Position numbers and translations under genes: made by a program. Below, piece by piece: positions 1-8,089 of a stretch of 28,546 nucleotides of DNA. Where the stretch lies: NCBI GenBank assembly GCA_002343455.1, contig DDSR01000018.1, positions 1-28,546 on the forward strand, given 5' to 3'. The notes under the pieces were generated by a model. That model did no database searches. It had not been told where the DNA came from and worked only from the letters and a program-made list of their open reading frames with translations. The stretch's first letter is position 1, and every line of letters begins with the position of its first letter. Origin of the DNA: Deltaproteobacteria bacterium UBA2385 (GTDB lineage: Bacteria > Myxococcota_A > UBA796 > UBA2385).

Positions 1-875
1 TCCGTTCCCCAGCGGGCCTTGCAGGCAAACCAGCTGTTCACTCGGGCCCCGGCGATCTGTTCAGGACCATGCTCTCCGTCGAACACGCCGGGAGTCAGCA
101 GGACGATCCGGGCCTCGCTGCCCTTCACGACAGGCGCGGGCCAGGTCGGATCCATGCTGGCCCGAGACAGGCGCGCCAACCGGCGGTCGGGACCGAAGAC
201 CACCAGGCCGGGCCTGAGGTCGGGCTCCTCGCACCAGACCAACAGGCCCAGCCGCCCCACCTGCGGCCGCCTCCACTTGCGGAAGCTGGACCGATCCCCG
301 ATCAGACGCTCGGGCATCGCCTCAGAGGCGCCCTCCCCGGCCATGGCCGGGTGGCGGTCGATCGTGGCGAAGCCCTCCTCTACGACCAGCGGCGCGGCCT
401 CCTGGTAGAAGTCCTCCAGCCAGGACCGCAGGGCGCGGGCGCTCCAGAAGGCCGGACCGTGGTCCAGGGCCAGGTCGGCCGCCAGTCGACGCTTCCCCGC
501 CGGGCCCGCCTCCTCCGAGCCAGGACCGCCCGGGCGGCCCTCGGCCTGCCGGGGCTCCCAGTACTCCTTCGCCCGAAAGCGGATCCGGAGGGCGGCCAGG
601 CCGAGCGCGTCCCTGGCCGTCGGAACCAACACCTTGGGCGCGTCACCGTCCAGGTTGCAGAGCAGCGGCCCTCGCACATGGACAAAGGCGGCCGCTCGCT
701 CGGAGCGGCTGAAGCCCGACCCTTGGCGCTCCACGCGCAGCCTCGTCCGAAGCAGCTCGGCCAGATCGGAGGGCGGAGGAAAGCCCAGCGAACGATCGGC
801 CTGGGGCTCGATCTGGATCGGGCTCCCCGGGGGCAGGGTGAGGGGCTCGCGGGGCTCGAGGATGTACCAGCTCAT
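1..875 (-). CDS. cmr3: Type III-B CRISPR-Cas RAMP protein Cmr3 (partial, 3' end outside window)
   Basis: The reverse strand reads an open frame of 291 codons from an ATG at 875 to the left window edge. It begins MSWYILEPREPLTLPPGSP, the Cmr3-type N-terminus (hydrophobic strand, then LEPxxPL and a G-x-P turn). It also has a GPLLCNLDGDAPKVLVPTA segment like the conserved Cmr3 'GPl...fPxPxDl' region, and near residue 265 a VLLTPGVFDG stretch like the Cmr3 'LLTPAxF' motif. In the family, Cmr3 is a RAMP subunit of the Cmr effector complex, next to Cmr2/Cas10 and the crRNA 5' tag. A GGAG lies 5 nt before the ATG. The frame stays open 33 codons further up to an ATG at 974, but that extension is Pro/Cys/Arg-rich and unlike Cmr3, so I use 875. 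Other cmr genes would lie left of the window. Family assignment is by motif recognition only. Confidence 0.72.
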   Translation of the reverse strand, partial: MSWYILEPREPLTLPPGSPIQIEPQADRSLGFPPPSDLAELLRTRLRVERQGSGFSRSERAAAFVHVRGPLLCNLDGDAPKVLVPTARDALGLAALRIRFRAKEYWEPRQAEGRPGGPGSEEAGPAGKRRLAADLALDHGPAFWSARALRSWLEDFYQEAAPLVVEEGFATIDRHPAMAGEGASEAMPERLIGDRSSFRKWRRPQVGRLGLLVWCEEPDLRPGLVVFGPDRRLARLSRASMDPTWPAPVVKGSEARIVLLTPGVFDGEHGPEQIAGARVNSWFACKARWGT

Positions 876-972
876 GGAGGCTCCAGGCGGAGAGGGGGGC
901 CTCAGGACGCGCGCGCGCGGGAGCTGCGGACAGGCGCTGGGTCGGCCGCAGGGGCAGGGATAGGCGCCACCC

Positions 973-2025
973 ATGATCCTCTCCCGCGACGAGGCCCGCC
1001 GCCGACTGCTCTCGTGGCTGGGCCTCTGCCACCCTCTCGGTGAAGGGGCCGAGGGCGCCCGAACGCTGCTAGAGAGGCTGCGCTGCATCCAGCTCGACCC
1101 CCTGGACAGCATCGGCACCAACGCCGATCTGGTCGCCCGGGCGCGGGTCGACGGGCTCGCCCGCGGCGAAATCTACGAGGCCCTCCTGCCCGGCCACGCC
1201 TTCGAGCACTTCGCCAAGGAGCGCTGCCTCGTCCCCGCCGAGCGCTTCCCCGCCTACCGGGCGCGGGCCCTGCAAGCCCCCTGGTGGCGGCTCGACGAGC
1301 GCCTTCAGCGCATCGACGAGGGGCTGATCGCCGCCGTGCTCGAGGAGCTGCGGGCGCGAGGCCCGCTGACGGTCGAGGAGATGGAGGACCGCGGCCGGGT
1401 GGAGGCGCTCGACTGGGCCGGCTGGAAGGGCACCTCCAGCGCCACCCGGATGGCGATGGAGGTCCTCTGGACCCGCTGCGAGGTCGTCGTGTGCGGGCGC
1501 CAGGGTCGGCGCAAGCTCTACGACCTCCCCGAGCGGGCGCTGGGTCCGCTGGCCGAGCTCGAGCCCGAGGAGGCCACAGCGCAGCTCCTGGCCGACCGGG
1601 TGAGGGCCTGTGGCCTGATGAGCCTGAAGCTGGGGCCCTGGTGGAGCGGGCTGCGTGAGCAGCGCGGGCGCGCGGGCACCGTCCGGATCGAGGGGGTCAA
1701 GGGGGAGTTCTTGTGCGCTGAGGAGTTTCTTGATCGAGAAATCGATGAACCGGACGAGCGGCTACGGGTGCTAGGCCCGCTGGACCCGCTGCTCTGGGAT
1801 CGCGACCTGGTGCGGGCGGTCTTCGGCTTCGACTACACCTGGGAGGTCTACACACCGGCCGCGAAGCGGAGGTACGGCTGGTACGTCGTGCCGCTGTTGC
1901 ACCGGGGGAAGCTGGTCGGGAGGATGGAGGGGCGGACGGAGGGGGGGAGGGTCGAGGTGGTGAAGCTATGGGAGGAGGAGGTGGGATCGGTGGATCGGCG
2001 GGCGCTGGAGGTGGCGTTGAGCTGA
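973..2025 (+). CDS. AlkZ/YcaQ-family winged-helix DNA glycosylase
   Basis: A 350-residue protein of the winged-helix HTH_42 (YcaQ/AlkZ) family, whose characterised members are DNA glycosylases that unhook interstrand crosslinks or remove bulky alkyl adducts. The family catalytic Q-x-D is present as IQLDPLDSI near residue 38. The C-terminal signature is also visible: LLWDRDLVRAVFGFDYTWE, then a Y-P/A-K-R-Y-G-W-Y-V-V-P-L-L block and a VGRMEGR strand. Length is slightly below the roughly 380-410 usual for YcaQ proteins. The start codon lies in a CATG shared with the in-frame upstream extension of divergent cmr3. This is probably a housekeeping or self-protection repair gene next to the defence genes. 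I see no sequence evidence of a role in CRISPR immunity. Substrate is unknown. Confidence 0.85.
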   Translation: MILSRDEARRRLLSWLGLCHPLGEGAEGARTLLERLRCIQLDPLDSIGTNADLVARARVDGLARGEIYEALLPGHAFEHFAKERCLVPAERFPAYRARALQAPWWRLDERLQRIDEGLIAAVLEELRARGPLTVEEMEDRGRVEALDWAGWKGTSSATRMAMEVLWTRCEVVVCGRQGRRKLYDLPERALGPLAELEPEEATAQLLADRVRACGLMSLKLGPWWSGLREQRGRAGTVRIEGVKGEFLCAEEFLDREIDEPDERLRVLGPLDPLLWDRDLVRAVFGFDYTWEVYTPAAKRRYGWYVVPLLHRGKLVGRMEGRTEGGRVEVVKLWEEEVGSVDRRALEVALS

Positions 2026-2096
2026 GGTGGGCTCTGGCAAAGACATGAACACAACTACCGCAGAAAGGGTTGGCCCGTCGGCGACGGGAGGCCGAC

Positions 2097-2171
2097 ATGG
2101 ACACCGAGGTCATCGCCACCAACCTGGTCCGCATCCGCATGGCCAGCGGCTTGACACAGGAGCAGGTCCCT
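2097..2171 (+). pseudogene. XRE-type helix-turn-helix regulator, N-terminal remnant
   Basis: An ATG at 2097 with a strong GGGAGG 5 nt upstream (2086-2091) begins MDTEVIATNLVRIRMASGLT followed by QEQV. This is the first two helices of an XRE/Cro HTH domain. After that residue the frame loses all similarity: where helix 3 should follow, the protein reads PCVSTWVRHG and turns Arg/Ser-rich until a stop near 2336. The good RBS and the sharp break point to a regulator gene cut by deletion or rearrangement. It lies between the DNA glycosylase and the convergent rdrB end, so it may once have been the controller of a neighbouring locus. Confidence 0.5.
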
Positions 2172-2466
2172 TGCGTGTCAACATGGGTGAGACACGGAGC
2201 CCCCAGGTCCCGGCACCTCAGATGGAGGAGGGCACGACCCTGCTCGGTAGGGACTTGGGGTCGCAGGTACTGGTCGAAGCAGGCCAGCTCGAGGCCGAGG
2301 CGGCGATCTTCATCGCCGAGAGTGTCGCGGCGATGAATCCATGGACTGGGGCCAGGGTGGTCGACGAATCCAGGAGATGGGCGACGGGCGACTGGGTGTG
2401 CCCTCCGCCGGTCGGGGCTCTGAAGGGGTGGCGCCACCACCGAGGGAGACCGTGGCTCAGGATCCT
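2172..2466. other. Unassigned stretch after the XRE remnant, before rdrB stop
   Basis: No gene can be supported here. A plus-strand frame from an ATG at 2183 gives about 80 residues with an acidic/hydrophobic pattern (for example AEAAIFIAESVAAMNPW), but it runs on without a natural end through the rdrB 3' region and matches no family I know. A perfect 12-bp palindrome GGTGGCGCCACC lies at 2427-2438, about 30 bp past the rdrB stop. It has no loop or T-run, so I do not call it a terminator. Confidence 0.3.
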
Positions 2467-4836
2467 TCAGCTCAGGTCGTCGACGGTCCCGCCTGCGATT
2501 CGCTCCAAGAGAGCGACCAGCTCAGGACCGGTGCGGCCGTAGGGGGAGAGGAAGCTCGCCCGCCGACCGGTGCGGCGGATCTCGTCCAGCCAGGCGTGGA
2601 CATCAGGCAAGGAGTAGCCCTGGGCCAGGGCCGACTGGCCGACCATCTCGTACTCCCGCCGAAGGCTCGTGTGAAAGATGCCCGCGTCGTCCGTTCCGAT
2701 GGCAAGGGGCAGGTTCGCTCGTTGACCCGGCGCTCGGGGGCCCGGCCTGCTCAGTCGGGTGTAGGGCAGACGATCGATCGAGGAGAAGCCGCCCACCATG
2801 CGGTTGCTGCTGGGGTTGATCTCGATCACCAGCCCCTTCTCCAGCACCCGGTCCTGCACCAGGCGCTGGCAGGAATCCACCAGCACCTGCCACGCTCGGG
2901 GGCGGGGAGGCCGGGGGCCGATCCGATCGCGCTTGACTTCAGGGATCCCCAGCAGATCAAGCAACTCGTCCTCTCGAAGGGCCCGTGGCACCTCGGGCGG
3001 GCCTCGATCGTCGGTCCTGCGGTGGTCGAGCACGGAGGAGAGCGGAGAGGCCCAGGGGTGCGGCTGGTTCAGGTCCCACGCCGCTACGATGGAGGGCAGG
3101 GGCCGCCTGGCAGTAGCTCCAACCTGCGTGAGCAGATCGACCAGCCGATCCCTGGCGTCGCGGGCCTGCTCTCCAAGCCCCTCGTGACGAGACAAGAGCG
3201 CGGCCGCCCAGCAGAGGTCCAGCGCGTGGTCTCCGATGGTCGGGAAGGCGCTCTGTCGGGCGATGAAGAAGTCCTCGACGGGCCAGGAGAGAGCCAGGGC
3301 GTGGCCGAGGCGGTCTCCGGGGCGCATGGCGAGCAGGTGCGCGGCCTCGTCGACGTGGCGGATCCCGGTGAGCAGGTCGCGAAAGTCTTCGCCCGCGTGG
3401 AAGGTGAATCCAAGGCGAATGGGGGCCCCGACCACCGGCTCACCGTCGAGCTGCTCTCGCACCCAGGCGAAGGCGGCCGAGAAGGTTCGTGGGGGGCAGG
3501 CAAGCTCTACCGCGGCTGCGTCAAGCCCGACCAGCAGCGGTCGCAGATCGGGGTTGGCTTGAAGCAGGTACCAGACGCGTTGGAACTCGTCGAGCGCCGT
3601 CGAGCCGTCGGCGCGGCCAGGGAGCTTGATGGTGTGATGGACCAGGCCGACCCGGAGGCCGGGGCACACGTGGCGCCGAAGCACCCTCAGCAGCCCCCTG
3701 GCCATCGCCTGGAAGAGGTCGATGGTCTCTCTCCCGCGCAGGGGGAGGGAGGTGCGCAGCTCCAGGTCCAGCCCTGGCCTGCGGACCCCGCCTTCCTCTC
3801 GATCGGCCAACCAGCTCTCGAACAGCAGCTCGAATCCCAGGGTCTGTGCCGGGTCGACCTGGGCAACTCGACTCGTGGCGCCGCTGAAAGGGCGCCGCCA
3901 CAGCGCGCTGCGACGCTCGTAGTAGCTAAGGAACCGCACCAGCCCTCGGTGTCCGGGCCCCTGGCTGAGCAGGGCGTTGAAGGCGCAGCGCCGGCGAACC
4001 AGGTCAGCAAGCAAGGAGACGCCATCGGGCGGCAACTGTTTCCGTCGGTAGCACCACAATGCCCGGTGGAGCAGAACCCGCTCGGGCAGCAGGAGCGCGA
4101 GGGTCGCGCTCTGGTTGATGGTCGCGCCCTGAAAGGGCCAGCGCAGCGGATCGATGTCCTGGTCGAAGGCAAGGCCGGCAGTGAGCGCGGCGCCCAGACG
4201 GTCGGAGTCAAGACCGGCGATCTTGCCCAGGCTCTTCCGTGTCTCCAGGATCATCGCGGCCCACGGTGAGTCGCCCCCCTCCTCTGTGTCCGGAGGGGCC
4301 AGGCACTCCGGAGGCAGTACACCCGCCACCAGCAGCGACCACAGCACCGCGTTGGGCAAGCTGCCGCCCAGGTGGGCGTGCACCTCCGCCAGATCTTCCA
4401 CGCAGGAGGCGTGAAAGACGGTCTGGTGTGCACGGAGGACCGGTGGCCAGGTCAACCTGCTGGCTGTCTCCCGGTCAGCCGGATCGAGCAGCAGGATGCG
4501 AGGGTGAGCCAGCGCCAGCAGCTCCGGGTCGACAATCCGGCAGACCTGGTCCCATCCCTCCTCGTTGACGACGCGAGGGACGCATTGCTCCAGGCGCAGC
4601 GTCGCCTCGGAGATGAGCGAGAGGCCGTCCAGGGGGTGGGGGGCCCTCTCGATCGCCTCGGCCCAGGCGTCGCAGGCGAGCTGGTACGGCAGGCCATGGG
4701 GGCCCTCCGCCAGGCGGCGCAGTACCCAGGCGCGCTCGGCGTCAGGCCCGTCGCCCGGCAAGGACTCGCGGGCCATGATGTCCCGTCCGACCAGGCGCCA
4801 GGCCAGCGCCTGCAAGATGGGCGGGTACAGTTCCAT
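2467..4836 (-). CDS. rdrB: RdrB-like adenosine deaminase of a RADAR-type anti-phage system
   Basis: A 789-residue adenosine deaminase-fold protein with the metal and catalytic motifs spread over a long chain, as in RdrB. EVHAHLGGSLP carries the HxH zinc ligands (H153, H155), FTFHAGED the ligand His480 and catalytic Glu483, RLGHA a His (H512), EINPSSN lies at 672-678, and IGTDDAG carries the terminal Asp pair (716-717). Housekeeping adenosine deaminases are about 330-350 residues with these motifs much closer together. The roughly 320-residue insert between the first two motifs is typical of the large defence deaminase. In RADAR systems RdrB, with the RdrA ATPase, deaminates adenosine nucleotides or RNA during phage infection and forms very large assemblies. 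Its ATG overlaps the rdrA stop by one base (TGATG), implying translational coupling. It is the last gene of the four-gene operon. All active-site residues appear intact. Confidence 0.85.
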   Translation of the reverse strand: MELYPPILQALAWRLVGRDIMARESLPGDGPDAERAWVLRRLAEGPHGLPYQLACDAWAEAIERAPHPLDGLSLISEATLRLEQCVPRVVNEEGWDQVCRIVDPELLALAHPRILLLDPADRETASRLTWPPVLRAHQTVFHASCVEDLAEVHAHLGGSLPNAVLWSLLVAGVLPPECLAPPDTEEGGDSPWAAMILETRKSLGKIAGLDSDRLGAALTAGLAFDQDIDPLRWPFQGATINQSATLALLLPERVLLHRALWCYRRKQLPPDGVSLLADLVRRRCAFNALLSQGPGHRGLVRFLSYYERRSALWRRPFSGATSRVAQVDPAQTLGFELLFESWLADREEGGVRRPGLDLELRTSLPLRGRETIDLFQAMARGLLRVLRRHVCPGLRVGLVHHTIKLPGRADGSTALDEFQRVWYLLQANPDLRPLLVGLDAAAVELACPPRTFSAAFAWVREQLDGEPVVGAPIRLGFTFHAGEDFRDLLTGIRHVDEAAHLLAMRPGDRLGHALALSWPVEDFFIARQSAFPTIGDHALDLCWAAALLSRHEGLGEQARDARDRLVDLLTQVGATARRPLPSIVAAWDLNQPHPWASPLSSVLDHRRTDDRGPPEVPRALREDELLDLLGIPEVKRDRIGPRPPRPRAWQVLVDSCQRLVQDRVLEKGLVIEINPSSNRMVGGFSSIDRLPYTRLSRPGPRAPGQRANLPLAIGTDDAGIFHTSLRREYEMVGQSALAQGYSLPDVHAWLDEIRRTGRRASFLSPYGRTGPELVALLERIAGGTVDDLS

Positions 4837-6938
4837 CAGCCAGGAGCCAGACCTCGGAACCAGGGCGCTCCGAGGAGGGCCTTCAGAGCCGCGGAGGGGG
4901 CGTCAACGGCATCGCCCAGCGCTACCAGGTCCTCCTCCCCTTGCTTCAGGACCCCCTTGAACCCATCTGCGATCTCACCGGTCCCCAGGGCCCGCCCGTC
5001 CTGCACGACCGCGACCAGGCGGGCCGTCAGGCGCTCGGTGGCCAGGTCTTCGACGGTTCCAAGAGCCCCGATCCGGGCGCGATAGGCTCGGCAGGTCAGA
5101 GTCGCGGCCAGTCGGGCCAGGTCCTGTGGTCCAGCCTCGGCGCCGACCTCGCGCAGGGCGGTCCAGGGCTGGCGAGCCAGCGCCTCCACCTGGGAAAGCA
5201 GCCCGCGGGCATCGGGGGGGAGGAGGGTGGGGATCTCAGCGACCGGCGCGGTGCCCAGCACAGCGCCCAGCTCCTTGACGGGGCTATCCCCCTGATTGAC
5301 CAGGGTGGCGAGCCGGTTCGGGCTCCAGACCTCGTCCTGCATGATGCCCGGCCAGAGGCTTCGCTCACCGACCAGCCACTGCAGGACCGGCCAGAGCCCG
5401 ACGGAAAAGCGCCCGATGCTGCGTTGTGGCCCTGGGGTCCAGCGCATCCAGTACAAGGTCGCGAGCATCGCCAGCGGCTCGGAGTCGAAGGCCCGATCCA
5501 CGCTGTCCTCCGTGCGTTCGAGCTGGACCTCACACTGGCCGAGGCGGGCCTGGGCCCATGGGACCCGCAGCAGCCAGCGCAGCGGCGAGAGGGTCCCGGC
5601 GTCCAGCGCGAGGTCGACCAGCACCTCGGCCCAGCGCACGGAGCTGGGGCCGAGCGGAAGGTCGCTGGACTGGGGATCGGGGAGCAGCTCGGGAAGATCC
5701 TCGCCAGCCCGAAGGCGGCGGTCCAGGATCTGCCAGGTGGCCGAGGAAGTGGCCCCCGACTCCCGCCAGGCCAGGAGCGGCGCCCACTCGGCCAGCGGCC
5801 GCCTCCGCAGGGTGCGTGCCAGGTCGAAGTCGAAGCTGGCCTCCGCGAGGAAGCTCAGCAGGTCCAGGTCCAGATCCTCTGGGGGCGCCGAGTCGGCGGA
5901 CCTGTCCCGCTGCCGCAGCGCCAGCTCACGGAGCACGTTCTCCAGGCCTCGCGGCCACTCGGGCAGGAGCGCGTCCAGGTGCCGGGCCAGCACAGGGGAC
6001 ATGCCCAGACTGCGGGCCCGATCGCCGATGGAGCGCTCCGCCAGGCTGCCAGGGGGGAAGGCGGCCCGCTGATTTGCAGGCCAGGGCACCAGCTCCACCC
6101 GGTCGACCTGCGGCAGCACCTTGTAGACGAGATCCGACGCTGCCTGGCTGTCCAGCTCCGCGCGGCGCCGCGTGCCAGCGTCTTCTTCCGCGAGGCGCCG
6201 CTCCAGGCGAGAGATGTCCCCCGCCAGGACAAAGAAGAGCCGGTCCTGGTGCAGCTCGTCGAGCAAGGACCAGACCATGCTGTGGTGCGCGTTGGCGGGG
6301 GCCAGGTCCAGATCGTCGATCGCCACGACGAAGCCCTGCGTACCCAAGACCCGCGCCTGGACGTCCAGCCAGGCTTGGATGTCGGCCCACAAGCGCAGCC
6401 GCATCTGGATCTCGCCGGCAGCCGACTGGGCGTAGTGCTCCGCGCTGATGGCGCGATCCTGCACCAGCTTGTTGAAGCCGTCGGCGCCCCGGAAGTAGCT
6501 CCGCGCGGCCCGCTGAAAGGCCGTGTCGGCCTCCCTGGAGCGGGGCGCGTCCGAGCCGCGGCTCCGCAGCTCCTCGTACAGCCAGTGCAGGACGGTCAGG
6601 CCGTGGGGGAACTCGCGCGGGGCATACGAGAGGTCCAGCGGACGCGCCAGCACCGTCCACCCCGTCCCTGCCTCGCCGATCCTTCGGAGCACGTCGACCA
6701 GGACGGTGGTCTTGCCGCTCCCCCGGCGTCCGAAGACACCGGCGCAGTTGCTCTGGCGGGGCGTCTTGAGCCGGCCAATGGCATCGGGATTGGGCGCGGC
6801 TCGGGATTCGTCTCCCTTCCGTTCCGATGAGACGGACGCCAGGTGCTGAAGGTGCCGCACACCGCGGCGCAACAGGCGCAGAGCGACCCGCTCCTGCTCG
6901 TCTCCGAGCTTGACCCCCCTCTCGCGCGACGAGCTCAT
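4836..6938 (-). CDS. rdrA: RdrA-like P-loop ATPase of a RADAR-type system
   Basis: A 700-residue P-loop NTPase with an intact Walker A, GRRGSGKTT (residues 70-78), and a Walker B with two acidic residues, VVAIDDLD (204-211). This layout resembles the KAP/AAA-like ATPases of conflict systems. The C-terminal two thirds is helical, Leu/Trp-rich and without catalytic motifs I recognise. Position immediately upstream of and overlapping an RdrB-type deaminase is what identifies it. In RADAR, RdrA is the ATPase partner that binds RdrB and is thought to sense or channel the substrate. It is shorter than the RdrA proteins I recall (roughly 900 residues). Start codon ATG overlaps the stop of the preceding 377-aa gene by four bases (ATGA, 6935-6938), so the reading is tightly coupled. 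Alternative: a generic KAP NTPase not orthologous to RdrA. Confidence 0.72.
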   Translation of the reverse strand: MSSSRERGVKLGDEQERVALRLLRRGVRHLQHLASVSSERKGDESRAAPNPDAIGRLKTPRQSNCAGVFGRRGSGKTTVLVDVLRRIGEAGTGWTVLARPLDLSYAPREFPHGLTVLHWLYEELRSRGSDAPRSREADTAFQRAARSYFRGADGFNKLVQDRAISAEHYAQSAAGEIQMRLRLWADIQAWLDVQARVLGTQGFVVAIDDLDLAPANAHHSMVWSLLDELHQDRLFFVLAGDISRLERRLAEEDAGTRRRAELDSQAASDLVYKVLPQVDRVELVPWPANQRAAFPPGSLAERSIGDRARSLGMSPVLARHLDALLPEWPRGLENVLRELALRQRDRSADSAPPEDLDLDLLSFLAEASFDFDLARTLRRRPLAEWAPLLAWRESGATSSATWQILDRRLRAGEDLPELLPDPQSSDLPLGPSSVRWAEVLVDLALDAGTLSPLRWLLRVPWAQARLGQCEVQLERTEDSVDRAFDSEPLAMLATLYWMRWTPGPQRSIGRFSVGLWPVLQWLVGERSLWPGIMQDEVWSPNRLATLVNQGDSPVKELGAVLGTAPVAEIPTLLPPDARGLLSQVEALARQPWTALREVGAEAGPQDLARLAATLTCRAYRARIGALGTVEDLATERLTARLVAVVQDGRALGTGEIADGFKGVLKQGEEDLVALGDAVDAPSAALKALLGAPWFRGLAPG

Positions 6939-8068
6939 CGCTCACCCCGCCCGCCCAGAAAGCGCTCGGGGCTCCGCAGGACCTGGAGCGCCCAGAACTT
7001 GTGCAGGTCGGAGAAGCGCCAGACCTCGGTTCCTCCGTCCGCCGACAGGCCCGGGCTCATCCACCCCGCGAGGGAGAGCGAGCGGGTGAACATGGGCGCG
7101 GCGTCGGGGATGGAGGAAGGTCCCACCCGGTACTCGTGACCGCCCGCCAGATCCCGGACCGCGTTCTTGATCCGTTCGTCACGGGTGATCATCTTGGCGA
7201 GGCGCCGCCGCCAGCCAGCCAGCGAGTCGTGGGAGGTGTCCCGGAGCTGGCGGTAGATCGCCGGCATGGAGTCGAGCGTCGCCTCACGGTCCAGCCTGGA
7301 GAGGAACAACTGGGCCAGGAGGGGCTGTCCGCCGGTGAAGCGGTGCAGGGCGCGGGCTTCGGGGCTCGGATGGGACGAGGGCGTGTGGTCCTTATCGCTC
7401 CCTGGCGCGCGGTGGTGTGCCAGGAGGATGTCCAGCTCCGCGGGCGTGAAGCGGGGGTAGCGGCACACCCGGACGACCGGCGCGATGAACGAGAAGGGCG
7501 CGGTGTTGAAGGCGTCCTCGTCGCGGCCCGTCAGGACGAGGCTGATTCCGTGGAGGTCCCATGTGCCGCTCGGCCTCTCAATCTCGTGTCGCACCGTGGC
7601 CAGGAAGTCGCCTCCCAGCGCGGGCGCCAGGCGGTCGATTCCCGCCCCGACCACGAGGGTGTTCGCCTTCTTGAGCCCGTCGAGCCCGTTGAACAAGGCC
7701 TGGTACCCATCCTGATCCTCTCCCGACACACCCATTCGGGCCAGGAAGTGCTTCGCGAGGTGACGGGGATCGGTCCCCTGAAAACCCGCCAGATCGACAG
7801 TGATTGGCCGCGGGCTGCTTGGCGCCCTGCCAAGCCAGTTCGCGAAGCTGGTCTCGCCTCCGCCCTCTTCGCCGATCAAGACCAGGGGGCCGGGGTACGG
7901 CGCCTCCCGGGGGAGCGGGAGGTCCTCACGCTGGGGGAAGAAGTCATTCCGGCCGTCCGAGAGCAGCTCCAGGCGCCAGCCATAGACCCAGCTCAGGCGG
8001 TAGCCGTTTTCCGCGGAATTGCTCGTCGCTGCTACTGTCCCTTCTACCATGACATTGGATATCGACAC
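6935..8068 (-). CDS. AAA/STAND-like pseudo-ATPase with degenerate P-loop
   Basis: A 377-residue protein laid out like a small STAND/AAA ATPase. The Walker A position reads GEEGGGETS (66-74), with the invariant Lys replaced by Glu. The Walker B strand reads LVVGAGIDRL (139-147), without the expected Asp/Glu pair. A sensor-like strand ISLVLTGRDEDAF follows, and a later FTGGQPLLAQL segment matches the 'TGGxPxLxQ' helix of these ATPases. A C-terminal winged-helix-like part ends the chain. It should bind nucleotide poorly and not hydrolyse it, which suggests a structural adaptor. The start is GTG 8068, preceded by GGAGG with a 4-nt gap (8073-8077); ATG 8049 is an alternative. It lies 21 nt after the giant ATPase gene and overlaps rdrA by ATGA. 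I recognise no exact family. The domain class is inferred from motif order. Confidence 0.65.
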   Translation of the reverse strand: MSISNVMVEGTVAATSNSAENGYRLSWVYGWRLELLSDGRNDFFPQREDLPLPREAPYPGPLVLIGEEGGGETSFANWLGRAPSSPRPITVDLAGFQGTDPRHLAKHFLARMGVSGEDQDGYQALFNGLDGLKKANTLVVGAGIDRLAPALGGDFLATVRHEIERPSGTWDLHGISLVLTGRDEDAFNTAPFSFIAPVVRVCRYPRFTPAELDILLAHHRAPGSDKDHTPSSHPSPEARALHRFTGGQPLLAQLFLSRLDREATLDSMPAIYRQLRDTSHDSLAGWRRRLAKMITRDERIKNAVRDLAGGHEYRVGPSSIPDAAPMFTRSLSLAGWMSPGLSADGGTEVWRFSDLHKFWALQVLRSPERFLGGRGER

Positions 8069-8089
8069 CCGACCTCCACTTCAGGGATG

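Noticed and set aside
2427..2438. GGTGGCGCCACC as an intrinsic terminator of the RADAR-type operon
   Set aside because: A loopless 12-bp palindrome with no following T-run on the relevant strand.
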